DNA of 19,032 nucleotides, from positions 1-19,032 of the forward strand of contig UQRE01000041.1 of assembly GCA_900543415.1 (NCBI GenBank), in the 5' to 3' direction. Within the stretch, counting starts at the first letter, position 1, and every line of letters starts with the position of its first letter. The stretch comes from an uncultured Dorea sp. GTDB taxonomy: Bacteria; Bacillota; Clostridia; Lachnospirales; Lachnospiraceae. The notes under the pieces are model-generated. The model saw only the letters and a program-made list of their open reading frames with translations. It had not been told where the DNA came from and searched no databases. Below, one piece after another: positions 1 to 7,391 of the stretch. The translations under genes were made by a program, and so were the position numbers.

Positions 1-29
1 TAGCAAAGATTGCCTTATAAAGCAATTTA

Positions 30-58
30 TTGTAAGATGATTATAGATTTATTATTAT
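30..58 (+). promoter_or_regulatory. candidate promoter of the ABC-F gene
   Basis: TTGTAA at 30-35 and TATTAT at 53-58 are separated by 17 bases, a plausible sigma-A promoter about 55 bases ahead of the ABC-F start. An alternative pair, TTGCCT (20-25) and TAAGAT, overlaps it. The region is very AT-rich, so chance matches are likely and confidence is low. Confidence 0.35.
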
Positions 59-112
59 AGATTGAACCAGCAAATGCTGAGGAAGAAAAAAGTTAAGAAA
101 GGTTTATTTTCT

Positions 113-1669
113 ATGAGTATTTTAACAGTTGAACATCTCTCCCACGGTTTTGGGGACCGTGCTATTTTTCAGGATGTATCTTTCCGTATGTTAAAGGGCG
201 AGCATATCGGGCTCGTAGGCGCAAACGGCGAAGGAAAGTCCACATTTTTTAACATTATCACCGGCGCCCAGCGTCCCGATGAAGGAAAAATTGAATGGGC
301 AAAAAATATAAACATCGGATACCTTGACCAGCACACTGTTCTGGAAAAAGGCTTATCTATCCGTGATGTATTAAAGTCTGCATTTGCAGATCTCTTTGAA
401 ATGGAAATCCGCATGAATACCATCTGCGAACAGCTCTGCGATGCCGATGAAGACACTATGAATTCTCTGATGGAAGAATTAGGTGTCATTCAAGACATAT
501 TGACTTTGCGTGATTTTTATCTTATTGATTCCAAAGTGGATGAGATTGCACGCGCTTTTGGGCTTACGGACATCGGACTTGACAAGGATGTCACGGACTT
601 AAGCGGAGGACAGAGAACTCGTATTCTGCTGGGAAAACTTCTTCTTCAGAAGCCGGACATCCTGCTTCTGGACGAGCCTACAAACTATCTGGACGAAGAA
701 CATATCAGTTGGTTGAAACGCTACCTTACAGAATATGAAAACGCATTTGTTTTAATCTCTCACGACATCCCATTTTTAAATGATGTTGTAAATATTATTT
801 ACCATGTGGAAAATCAAGAACTCACCCGTTATGTCGGAAATTATGAGGATTTCCAAAAAGTATATGAGGTGAAGAAAGCTCAGTTAGAAGCCGCTTATAA
901 ACGCCAGCAGCAGGAGATCAGCCAGCTTAAGGACTTTGTCGCCCGCAATAAGGCACGCGTATCCACAAGAAATATGGCAATGTCCCGCCAGAAAAAACTG
1001 GATAAAATGGATGTCATCGAACTTGCCGCCGAACGTCCAAAGCCGGAATTTCATTTCCGCCAAGGACGAACTCCGGGAAAATATATTTTTGAAGTAAAGG
1101 ATTTTGTCATCGGATATGATGAACCACTGTCCAGCCCATTAAACTTCGCCATTGAGCGTGGTTCCAAAATTGCATTTACCGGAGCAAACGGAATCGGAAA
1201 GACAACTCTGATCAAAAGTCTTCTCGGAATCGTACCGCCTTTGTCCGGCAAATGTGAAACCGGTGAAAACATTCTTCCCGGATACTTTGAGCAGGAGGGA
1301 GATTATCAGAATAAGACAACCTGTATCGAGGAGATCTGGCAGGAATTCCCGTCCTTTAACCAGTACGAAGTGCGTTCTGCTCTTGCAAAATGCGGACTTA
1401 CTACAAAGCACATTGAAAGTCAAGTGCGGGTTTTAAGCGGTGGAGAACAGGCAAAAGTACGTCTCTGCAAAATCATCAACCGTGAGACCAATGTTCTATT
1501 GCTGGACGAGCCTACTAATCATTTAGACGCTGATGCAAAGGATGCTCTTAAAAAATCTTTACAGGAATATCGCGGAACACTGCTTCTCATTTGCCATGAG
1601 CCGGAATTTTATCAAGATGTGGTAAATGAAGTGTGGGATTGTTCGAAATGGACAACAAGAATTGTGTAA
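113..1669 (+). CDS. ABC-F family ATP-binding cassette protein (EttA/YkpA-like)
   Basis: Soluble protein of 518 residues with two ABC cassettes and no membrane segments, as in ABC-F proteins, which act on the ribosome as translation factors or antibiotic-protection proteins. Cassette 1 has Walker A GANGEGKST (36-44), signature LSGGQ (163-167), Walker B LLLDEPTN (184-191) and switch His217. A basic linker of about 90 residues, the region that contacts tRNA in ABC-F proteins, joins it to cassette 2. That cassette has Walker A GANGIGKTT (357-365), signature LSGGE (441-445), Walker B (462-469) and a CHE switch. ATG 113 is chosen over the in-frame TTG 62 because AGAAAGG lies 10 bases before it and homologues begin at MSIL. 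A housekeeping YbiT/YkpA-type role and a resistance role cannot be separated from sequence. The MATE gene follows 59 bases downstream, so the pair may be co-transcribed. Confidence 0.93.
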   Translation: MSILTVEHLSHGFGDRAIFQDVSFRMLKGEHIGLVGANGEGKSTFFNIITGAQRPDEGKIEWAKNINIGYLDQHTVLEKGLSIRDVLKSAFADLFEMEIRMNTICEQLCDADEDTMNSLMEELGVIQDILTLRDFYLIDSKVDEIARAFGLTDIGLDKDVTDLSGGQRTRILLGKLLLQKPDILLLDEPTNYLDEEHISWLKRYLTEYENAFVLISHDIPFLNDVVNIIYHVENQELTRYVGNYEDFQKVYEVKKAQLEAAYKRQQQEISQLKDFVARNKARVSTRNMAMSRQKKLDKMDVIELAAERPKPEFHFRQGRTPGKYIFEVKDFVIGYDEPLSSPLNFAIERGSKIAFTGANGIGKTTLIKSLLGIVPPLSGKCETGENILPGYFEQEGDYQNKTTCIEEIWQEFPSFNQYEVRSALAKCGLTTKHIESQVRVLSGGEQAKVRLCKIINRETNVLLLDEPTNHLDADAKDALKKSLQEYRGTLLLICHEPEFYQDVVNEVWDCSKWTTRIV

Positions 1670-1688
1670 ACATAGAAATATGTTTACA
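1665..1688 (+). repeat. perfect 10-bp inverted repeat with GAAA loop over the ABC-F stop codon
   Basis: TGTAAACATA (1665-1674) and TATGTTTACA (1679-1688) are perfect complements around a GAAA tetraloop. The left arm includes the ABC-F stop codon TAA at 1667-1669. No uninterrupted U-tract follows, so a standard terminator is unlikely. It could be an RNA stabiliser, an attenuator before the MATE gene, or a palindromic protein-binding site. Confidence 0.6.
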
Positions 1689-1728
1689 TCTCTGATTTAT
1701 TTTATATGGCAGGAAAGGGGGACTTGTC

Positions 1729-3068
1729 ATGGATAAAAAGAACCAGATTACGGAAGGAGTTATCTGGAAACAATTACTTATTTTCTTCTTTCCCATTATG
1801 GTGGGAACACTATTTCAACAATTATATAATACCGTAGACGCGATTATTGTCGGTCGGTTTGTCGGAAAACAGGCGCTTGCAAGTGTCGGGGGATCTGCGG
1901 CAGTATTGACAAACTTTGTCATCGGTTTCTTTACCGGACTGTCTGCGGGAGCCACGGTGATCATTTCCCAGTTTTACGGTGCAAAAAATTTAAACAATTG
2001 AGCAAAGGGCTTCACACTGCGTACGCGTTCTCTATTACGGTAAGCCTTCTGATCTCGGTCATCGGCTGGTTTGCCACTCCGGCTCTTCTACATCTTTTGA
2101 AGACACCGGCAGACGTCATACCAGATTCTATTCTGTATCTTAGGATCTACTTTTTAGGTATGATCTTCACCTTGACGTATAATATGGGTTCTTCCATCAT
2201 GCGCGCTATCGGCGACTCCAGACGACCGCTTATTTATCTCGTAATCTGCTGCGGCATTAATATTGTTCTCGACATTTTATTTGTCATTGTATTTCACATG
2301 GGTATTGCGGGAGCCGCCATTGCAACGGTAATTTCTCAAGGAGCCAGCGCAATACTTGTTACGCGGTCTTTGATGAAATCTTATGGGATTTTGAATCTTG
2401 AGCTTCGCTCGATCCGCTTCCACGGAGCGCTTCTAAAATCGGAGCTTAAAATCGGATTGCCCGGCGGAATCCAGTCCTTTGGATACAGTATTTCAAATAT
2501 TATCATTCAGGCAGTAATCAATGACTTCGGTACAGACACTGCCGCAGCATGGGCAGCTTACGGAAAGCTCGACGCCATCTTCTGGACAGTTTGTGGATCT
2601 TTTGGCATTGCCATTACCACCTTCACAGGACAAAACTATGGAGCAAGAAAATTCAACCGGGTAAAGAAAAGTGTACGTGTATGCCTTGGCATGGCGCTTG
2701 GCGTATGCGGAAGTCTAATTGTATTCCTCATGGTCTTCTGCCGTCCGCTGTACCATATCTTCACCACGGACTATGCAGTCGTTGACATCGGAGTTTATAT
2801 GCTCCGTCTGATTACGCCAAGCTATGTAATCTTTATCTTCGTGGAGATCTTCTCCGGTGCACTGCGTGGAATCGGAGATGTTTTGATTCCCTCTACGATC
2901 ACCCTTGGCGGCGTACTCCTTGTGAGGCTTACATGGATATTATTTGTTACACCGATGACCGGTGAATTATCCACTTTACTATACAGCTACCCTCTGGCAT
3001 GGGGTGCTACCGCACTTCTCTTAATTCCGTATTATTTCCACAGGCGGAAGCAGGCGCTTGTAGAATAG
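1729..3068 (+). pseudogene. MATE-family multidrug/cation antiporter, reading frame broken near codon 89 (possible -1 frameshift gene)
   Basis: Two overlapping frames together encode a complete MATE transporter, an integral membrane Na+/H+-coupled drug exporter. The first (1729-2001) starts at an ATG preceded by AGGAAAGGGGG. It encodes the N-terminal hallmark (LFQQLYNTVDAIIVGRFVG) and the first two or so helices up to FYGAKN, then meets TGA at 1999-2001. The second frame resumes at once with LSKGLHTAYAF and runs to 3068 with the remaining helices. Joining by -1 at 1995 gives 446 residues, the normal family size. The second frame could open with TTG 1998 overlapping the stop, but no Shine-Dalgarno sequence precedes it, and half-MATE proteins are not known to work. 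By default this is a one-base loss in an A-run (TTAAAC from TTAAAAC), either real or an error. However, the break lies on a phased slippery heptamer (listed separately), so a functional gene is possible. Confidence 0.85.
1989..1995 (+). other. candidate -1 ribosomal slippery heptamer T_TTA_AAC in the MATE gene
   Basis: In the zero frame the codons read AAT TTA AAC AAT TGA, so TTTAAAC occupies the canonical X_XXY_YYZ phase and ends three bases before the zero-frame stop. A -1 slip continues with CAA TTG AGC, the frame of the rest of the MATE protein. Nine bases downstream, AAGGGCTT (2005-2012) can pair with AAGCCTT (2042-2048) as a 7-bp stem with one bulged G and a long loop; this is only a weak candidate stimulator. 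No internal Shine-Dalgarno-like stimulator is visible upstream. The motif is plain in the sequence; its function is unproven. Confidence 0.4.
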
Positions 3069-3083
3069 AAGTTCCCATAGAAA

Positions 3084-3128
3084 CTCCCATAGAAATCAGC
3101 ATTTTAGATGTCTGATATTCTATGGGAG
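3084..3128. repeat. long imperfect hairpin between convergent genes
   Basis: CTCCCATAGAA (3084-3094) pairs with TTCTATGGGAG (3118-3128). The stem continues inward with ATCAG (3095-3099) against CTGAT (3112-3116), with one bulged A at 3117, giving 16 bp in all. A second copy of TCCCATAGAAA lies just upstream at 3073-3083 as a direct repeat. A further small hairpin, GATGGA/TCCATC (3128-3133 with 3141-3146), follows. It lies between the MATE gene and the oppositely oriented small gene, where a bidirectional terminator is expected. Neither strand has a good U-tract, so termination efficiency is uncertain. Confidence 0.6.
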
Positions 3129-3165
3129 ATGGAGTTCTCTTCCATCATGACAAACTTTATTTCTT

Positions 3166-3513
3166 TCACTCTATCTTCACTACAAGTCCAACGACTTCCC
3201 CATCCCTTCTTACTTCCAACACCTGCCCTGCTTCCCCCTCGCTTCCTTCGCTTCCTTCCAGAAGCTTACGCACCTGCTCTTTTACAAGTTCCCACACGTC
3301 CGCTTCTTCCACAGGCTCATCCAGCTTGACCGTCTCACCTGAATACACACAGAGGTGCCGATTGATACTCAGCACCTCCATTAAATATTCCATATATCCC
3401 ACAGGAAAGAGGGCATAGGATGAAAGATAAAGTTCCGGCGCACCTGCTTTCATTCCGGCAATCTGCTCGACAATTTCCGGTACAAGAACCGTAAACTTAC
3501 GTCTCTTTTTCAT
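3166..3513 (-). CDS. small uncharacterised protein, third gene of the ABC transporter operon
   Basis: A 115-residue protein that I do not recognise. Its ATG is one base beyond the permease stop and has a GGAG ribosome binding site 9 bases upstream, so it is translated as part of the same operon. There is no signal peptide and no hydrophobic segment long enough to span the membrane. The N-terminus is basic (MKKRRKFTVLVPEIVEQ). The middle is helical-looking and contains PVEEADVWELVKEQVRKLL. A low-complexity GSEGSEGEAG linker near residues 88-97 precedes a short beta-rich tail (QVLEVRRDGEVVGLVVKIE) that looks like a strand-turn-strand. The arrangement suggests a cytosolic accessory of the transporter, but that is inference from position only. 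Confidence 0.7.
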   Translation of the reverse strand: MKKRRKFTVLVPEIVEQIAGMKAGAPELYLSSYALFPVGYMEYLMEVLSINRHLCVYSGETVKLDEPVEEADVWELVKEQVRKLLEGSEGSEGEAGQVLEVRRDGEVVGLVVKIE

Positions 3514-3514
3514 T

Positions 3515-5626
3515 TTAATGAACTCCTAATGCTTTCCCTACTGTCATTACTGATTTTCGATACAACACATACTGGTAAATAGCTGCTGCCACAGAAGTTG
3601 CCAATCCGATCAGCATAATCTTTACTTCATAATCTAAAAATGCTCCGTCATTTCCCCACAGAATCATAAATTGATAAACCATCGTTATGACAATGCCGAT
3701 GATTGTCGGCAGTACATACACTTTAGAAATCTGTTTTCTAAGCAGCCACTTCCGATAAGCCTTATCTGCCCCTAACTTCTTAATATCTTCAAAGATCTGC
3801 GCGTTACTGCTTCCTACATCTTGACTTCTGGTGTAACCGATGATTCCCACCGATACAAAGCAAATGACCGCAACGTATATAAACATCATAAATTTTACTG
3901 CATTTCCAAGAATGGTCTGTTGGTCAAGAAGGGGCGTGAAAATCGGTCTGTATTTCCAGTCCGTACCTTTTGCCGGAGTCTTGGGATCCACAATGGCACC
4001 GGTTAAATCTTCAGGATTAGACTCTTTGGACCATGTCCCTGCCTGAGGATTATAATAGTCCATCACGTCCATCCCTTCCGACATTCCAAGCGCAAATTTC
4101 TTATAAAGTTCTGTGGCAAATCCAATCTCTCCATCACTCTCTTTTGTATTAAACAACACCTGTGTTCCGGTCTTTTCTTCCGGAAGTCCCTGACGAAGTT
4201 TCTCGTAATCATTGTCATTTAACACAAATCTTGCATCCGCTCCGATTCCATTGTTCGGCGTCAGAATCAAGGATGTATACTCTGTATTTCCCGCGTAAGA
4301 GAGCTCTGTTTTCTCACCGGACGCATCATAAAGAGCACTCATATCATCAAAGGAAAACCATGTGGTTTCCACCGCATTTTTCGGCTGAATCAGATAATAT
4401 TTCCCCTGTGGGATATCTAACTTGATTTTCGTCAGCTTCTCATAATTTGTCGCACTGATACAGTCATATTCCGAATAAGTCTCATATACATCTTCCGTAA
4501 TATTGCCTTCGTCATCGGAATTTCGCTCCACTCCATTCCCAACGATGCAGGCATACTCTGTTTCTCGGTAGTTTTCTATTTCTACACCGTGCTTTTCTGC
4601 CATTTCGTAAATTTCCTCTTCTGTGGGCTCTTTCGCATCATTCAGATACCGATAAGAGAAGTCGTCCTGATATGCCGCCTCGGTAGCTGTCTGACTTCCC
4701 GTCATGGTCGGTACATAGGAAATCGAATACAGACCGCCCACAATAAGAAGGGTGATGACCAGCATATTTTTTACAATGGAACTTCCCTGAAATTTCAGCA
4801 TTCCGTAGTTTAATAAATTATTATAATATTTCTGCGGATTACGCCCTCTCTGGTGGCAGGAAATGGAGTAAACCAGAAGCTGATATACGCCGACCACTGT
4901 CAGAAGATAGAACAGATTTGTCCATCCGCCGAGAATTTTCCCCATCGTTTCTGCCACAATAATTTTGAGAAAATAGCCAAGAAAGATTCCTGATACCGTC
5001 AATACTACCCCCGATATCAGATAGCGCTTTGTAACCGATTTGCGCATGGGCTCCTGCTTTCTCTGCTCATTAATTACGTCCATAATGTTTGTCCGTTTCA
5101 TTGCCTGTCTGGTAAGAACCATCGCAAGGATAAGAAGAAGCACACCATAAATCACTGCTCCCACAATACTCATTACAGAGAATCCAAAGGGTACTTCATT
5201 TACCTCCCTTGTAACAAATTCCATAACTTTTCCTACAACCACTGCTACGACGCCACCGCACAAAATTCCTTCCAGAGCGTAAATTCCGATCATGCTGGAC
5301 ATTTCTGCAAAAAGTGCGCCGGACAACATTCCTTTTTCTGCGCCAAGAGCCATGAAAATGCCGATCTCACGACTTTTGTATCGAAGGAAACGTCTGGTTG
5401 CGTACCACACAAACATGGTACAGCCGATGACTGCGATTCCCAAATTCAAATACGCCATTTTTCCTGTATCTCCGCCCTCCGGCATGGCACTTTTCACCAG
5501 CGGACTATAAAGCATCATCAGGTAAGAGGATACCAGCATCATAGCAAATACAATACAGAACTGAAACTGTCTGTAATCTTTTTTATTTCGTTTTCTAAGT
5601 CTGCTCCAAAGTACACGAAGTGTCAT
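3515..5626 (-). CDS. BceB-like FtsX-family ABC transporter permease
   Basis: A 703-residue membrane protein with the layout of BceB/VraG-type permeases of antimicrobial-peptide detoxification and sensing modules. It has helices near 20-42, 58-76, 100-135, 150-172, 203-222, 235-255 and 285-305, then an extracellular domain of about 265 residues (307-570). Three C-terminal helices follow (about 578-598, 638-656, 668-688). The large domain between helices 7 and 8 and the cytosolic REIGIFMALGAEK motif after helix 2 are typical of FtsX/BceB proteins. Its ATG lies two bases after the ATPase stop, indicating translational coupling. Bce-type transporters protect against cell-wall-active peptides by freeing their lipid targets. 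The substrate here is unknown. BceB itself is slightly shorter, around 650 residues. Confidence 0.9.
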   Translation of the reverse strand: MTLRVLWSRLRKRNKKDYRQFQFCIVFAMMLVSSYLMMLYSPLVKSAMPEGGDTGKMAYLNLGIAVIGCTMFVWYATRRFLRYKSREIGIFMALGAEKGMLSGALFAEMSSMIGIYALEGILCGGVVAVVVGKVMEFVTREVNEVPFGFSVMSIVGAVIYGVLLLILAMVLTRQAMKRTNIMDVINEQRKQEPMRKSVTKRYLISGVVLTVSGIFLGYFLKIIVAETMGKILGGWTNLFYLLTVVGVYQLLVYSISCHQRGRNPQKYYNNLLNYGMLKFQGSSIVKNMLVITLLIVGGLYSISYVPTMTGSQTATEAAYQDDFSYRYLNDAKEPTEEEIYEMAEKHGVEIENYRETEYACIVGNGVERNSDDEGNITEDVYETYSEYDCISATNYEKLTKIKLDIPQGKYYLIQPKNAVETTWFSFDDMSALYDASGEKTELSYAGNTEYTSLILTPNNGIGADARFVLNDNDYEKLRQGLPEEKTGTQVLFNTKESDGEIGFATELYKKFALGMSEGMDVMDYYNPQAGTWSKESNPEDLTGAIVDPKTPAKGTDWKYRPIFTPLLDQQTILGNAVKFMMFIYVAVICFVSVGIIGYTRSQDVGSSNAQIFEDIKKLGADKAYRKWLLRKQISKVYVLPTIIGIVITMVYQFMILWGNDGAFLDYEVKIMLIGLATSVAAAIYQYVLYRKSVMTVGKALGVH

Positions 5627-5628
5627 TT

Positions 5629-6372
5629 TTACTCACCACCATTCAAATCTCTTAATACGTCCAATAATTCTTCCAAAAATGCTTTGCGGTCGCCTTTATT
5701 CACAAGTTCTGTGTAAACCGTTCCGTCTTTCATTACAATCACTCGGTCACAATAACTTGCAGAGAAGCTGTCGTGAGTCACCATAAATGTCGTGGCGTTT
5801 AATTTCTTTTGCGCCTCTAAAAATGCACCGATCACCGCCTCACTGGAACGACTGTCTAAGTTGCCGGTGGGCTCATCTGCCAAAATCAGAAACGGATCGT
5901 TCATAAGCGCTCTTGCCACTGCGGTTCTCTGCTTTTGTCCACCGGATATTTCTGCCGGAAATTTATTTGCAATCTCTGCAATGCCGAACATTTTGAGAAG
6001 ACCTTTCGCCTTTTTCTCCATCACCTTGTAGGACTCCTTTTTAATCACTTTCGGAACACAGACATTTTCCAGAATGCTCAGCCCATCCAGCAGCATGAAG
6101 TCTTGAAATACAAAACCCAATTTTTCATTTCTTACTTTTGCAATCTGCTTTTCATCCAGCTTAGATAAATTTACATTTTTCAACGTAATCTCACCTTTAT
6201 CATAAGGAATAAAGCAGGAAATGCAGTTAAGAAGCGTCGTTTTCCCGGAGCCGGACGGTCCCATCACCGCCACAAACTCACCCTCTCTCACTTCAAAGCA
6301 CACATCTTTCAGCACTTCATATTTTGTTTTCCCTGTCTGATAACTTTTGTATAAATGCTCTACTTTTAACAT
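5629..6372 (-). CDS. BceA/LolD-like ABC transporter ATPase
   Basis: A 247-residue nucleotide-binding subunit of the MacB/LolD/BceA type, first gene of a three-gene operon with the permease and the small protein. It carries Walker A GPSGSGKTT (38-46), Q-loop Gln90, signature ISGGQKQR (142-149), Walker B LILADEP (162-168) with catalytic Glu167, a D-loop NLDS, and switch His in MVTHDS. The start ATG at 6372 follows an AAGGAGAG ribosome binding site. It should power the adjacent FtsX-type permease at the membrane. The operon is transcribed divergently from the response regulator/kinase pair at 6621-8687, which is probably its regulator. Two TTGACA hexamers lie upstream on this strand, but none has a well-spaced -10, which would suit an activator-dependent promoter. 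Confidence 0.93.
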   Translation of the reverse strand: MLKVEHLYKSYQTGKTKYEVLKDVCFEVREGEFVAVMGPSGSGKTTLLNCISCFIPYDKGEITLKNVNLSKLDEKQIAKVRNEKLGFVFQDFMLLDGLSILENVCVPKVIKKESYKVMEKKAKGLLKMFGIAEIANKFPAEISGGQKQRTAVARALMNDPFLILADEPTGNLDSRSSEAVIGAFLEAQKKLNATTFMVTHDSFSASYCDRVIVMKDGTVYTELVNKGDRKAFLEELLDVLRDLNGGE

Positions 6373-6503
6373 TTCACTCTCTCCTTTTTCTTGCTTTCAT
6401 TGATTCTTATTGTACGGAAAAACATTCACTTTTCCCATTCCTGCAAATGTCAAGTTTGGCATGAATATTGTAAAGTTTTGATTACAGTGTCAAAAGGTCT
6501 GAA

Positions 6504-6534
6504 GCCACTTGAAGAGCCACTTGTGCTCGCACAA
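6504..6534. promoter_or_regulatory. direct repeat and palindrome in the divergent regulatory region
   Basis: GCCACTTG occurs at 6504-6511 and again at 6516-6523, a 12-bp period. The second copy runs into the palindrome TTGTGC-TC-GCACAA (6521-6534). The block lies just upstream of a minus-strand TTGACA (6488-6493) and about 18 bases upstream of the response-regulator -35 box. It is therefore well placed for a regulator acting on both the transporter operon and the two-component genes. It does not match any LytTR box I can recall exactly. Confidence 0.4.
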
Positions 6535-6551
6535 AAGTAGTGTAATCATAG

Positions 6552-6580
6552 TTGAAATCAAGAATTAATAGTGGTAAAAT
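6552..6580 (+). promoter_or_regulatory. candidate promoter of the two-component system
   Basis: TTGAAA (6552-6557) and TAAAAT (6575-6580) are separated by exactly 17 bases. They would place the transcript start near 6587, about 34 bases ahead of the response regulator ATG. Confidence 0.55.
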
Positions 6581-6620
6581 CGGATTGGAAAATTTCATTT
6601 TCAGAAAGGTTATAGACATC

Positions 6621-7322
6621 ATGGTTGAACTTGTATTATGTGATGATGAAAAAATATACAGAAATGATTTGAAAAAGATTCTCGGCACGGAACTGGAACT
6701 GTCGGGAATTGATTATCGTGTGACAGAATTTTCCTGCGGCGAGGACCTGCTTTCGGGACTGTCCGCCGAGGGCTTACAGATTATTTTTTTAGATATTGAA
6801 ATGAAGGATTTGGACGGTGTTGAGACCGCGAAGAAACTTCGTATGAAAAATAGCTCTGCTGTCATTATCTTTGTCACTTCTCATCCGGATTTTGTGTTCC
6901 AAGGGTACGAAGTGCGGGCGCTTAATTATATTTTGAAGCCTTACAAACCAGAAAAAATTAAGGAAGTGCTGCACAAAGCATTAGAAGCCCTTGACGTTTC
7001 CACTGAAAAATATTATGTCATTGAACAGCGCTCCGGCGCTATCCGTATTCCTTTAAGTTCCATCCGCTACTTTACCAGCGACAAACGTATCGTACGGGTG
7101 GTGACAGATAACGGAACTTATGATTTTTATGACAAATTAAATGATTTGGAAACGAAGCTTTCCGACGCATTTGTGCGCATTCACAATCGTTATCTCATTC
7201 ATTTAAAATATTTAAGTGAGATTCAAGGAAATCAGGCAATCGTGGACGGTGAATCCCTTCCCGTCAGTCGTTCCTGCAAGTCTGCGCTATCTATTGCATT
7301 TGCAAAATTCATGCTTCAATAA
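6621..7322 (+). CDS. LytTR-family response regulator (AgrA/VirR-like)
   Basis: A 233-residue two-domain regulator. The receiver domain (1-120) has the acidic pair Asp8-Asp9, phospho-acceptor Asp58 in FLDIEM, Thr86 and the conserved Lys106 in LKPYKP. The LytTR DNA-binding domain (about 130-230) includes IRIPLSSIRYFTSDKR and the FVRIHNRYLIHL motif. ATG 6621 is preferred over an upstream in-frame start at 6552 because AGAAAGG lies 11 bases ahead, the receiver fold begins at MVELVLCDD, and 6552 overlaps the -35 box. The partner kinase follows 69 bases downstream. Its likely target is the divergent BceAB-like operon. That is unusual, because BceAB transporters are normally controlled by OmpR-type BceR. 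Confidence 0.93.
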   Translation: MVELVLCDDEKIYRNDLKKILGTELELSGIDYRVTEFSCGEDLLSGLSAEGLQIIFLDIEMKDLDGVETAKKLRMKNSSAVIIFVTSHPDFVFQGYEVRALNYILKPYKPEKIKEVLHKALEALDVSTEKYYVIEQRSGAIRIPLSSIRYFTSDKRIVRVVTDNGTYDFYDKLNDLETKLSDAFVRIHNRYLIHLKYLSEIQGNQAIVDGESLPVSRSCKSALSIAFAKFMLQ

Positions 7323-7391
7323 CGTGAGGTTTCTTAATTTCCGATATAGTGAAATTTATTTACACGAAAGAAATGTGAGGTTTTCATTTTG

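Noticed and set aside
62..112. Upstream TTG start adding 17 residues to the ABC-F protein
   Set aside because: No ribosome binding site before the TTG; AGAAAGG sits 10 bases before ATG 113 and the ABC fold starts there.
3108..3418. Two overlapping Pro/Ser-rich open frames on the plus strand
   Set aside because: They are antisense to the small operon gene at 3166-3513 and to a hairpin; the proline/serine richness comes from the antisense of Gly/Glu codons.
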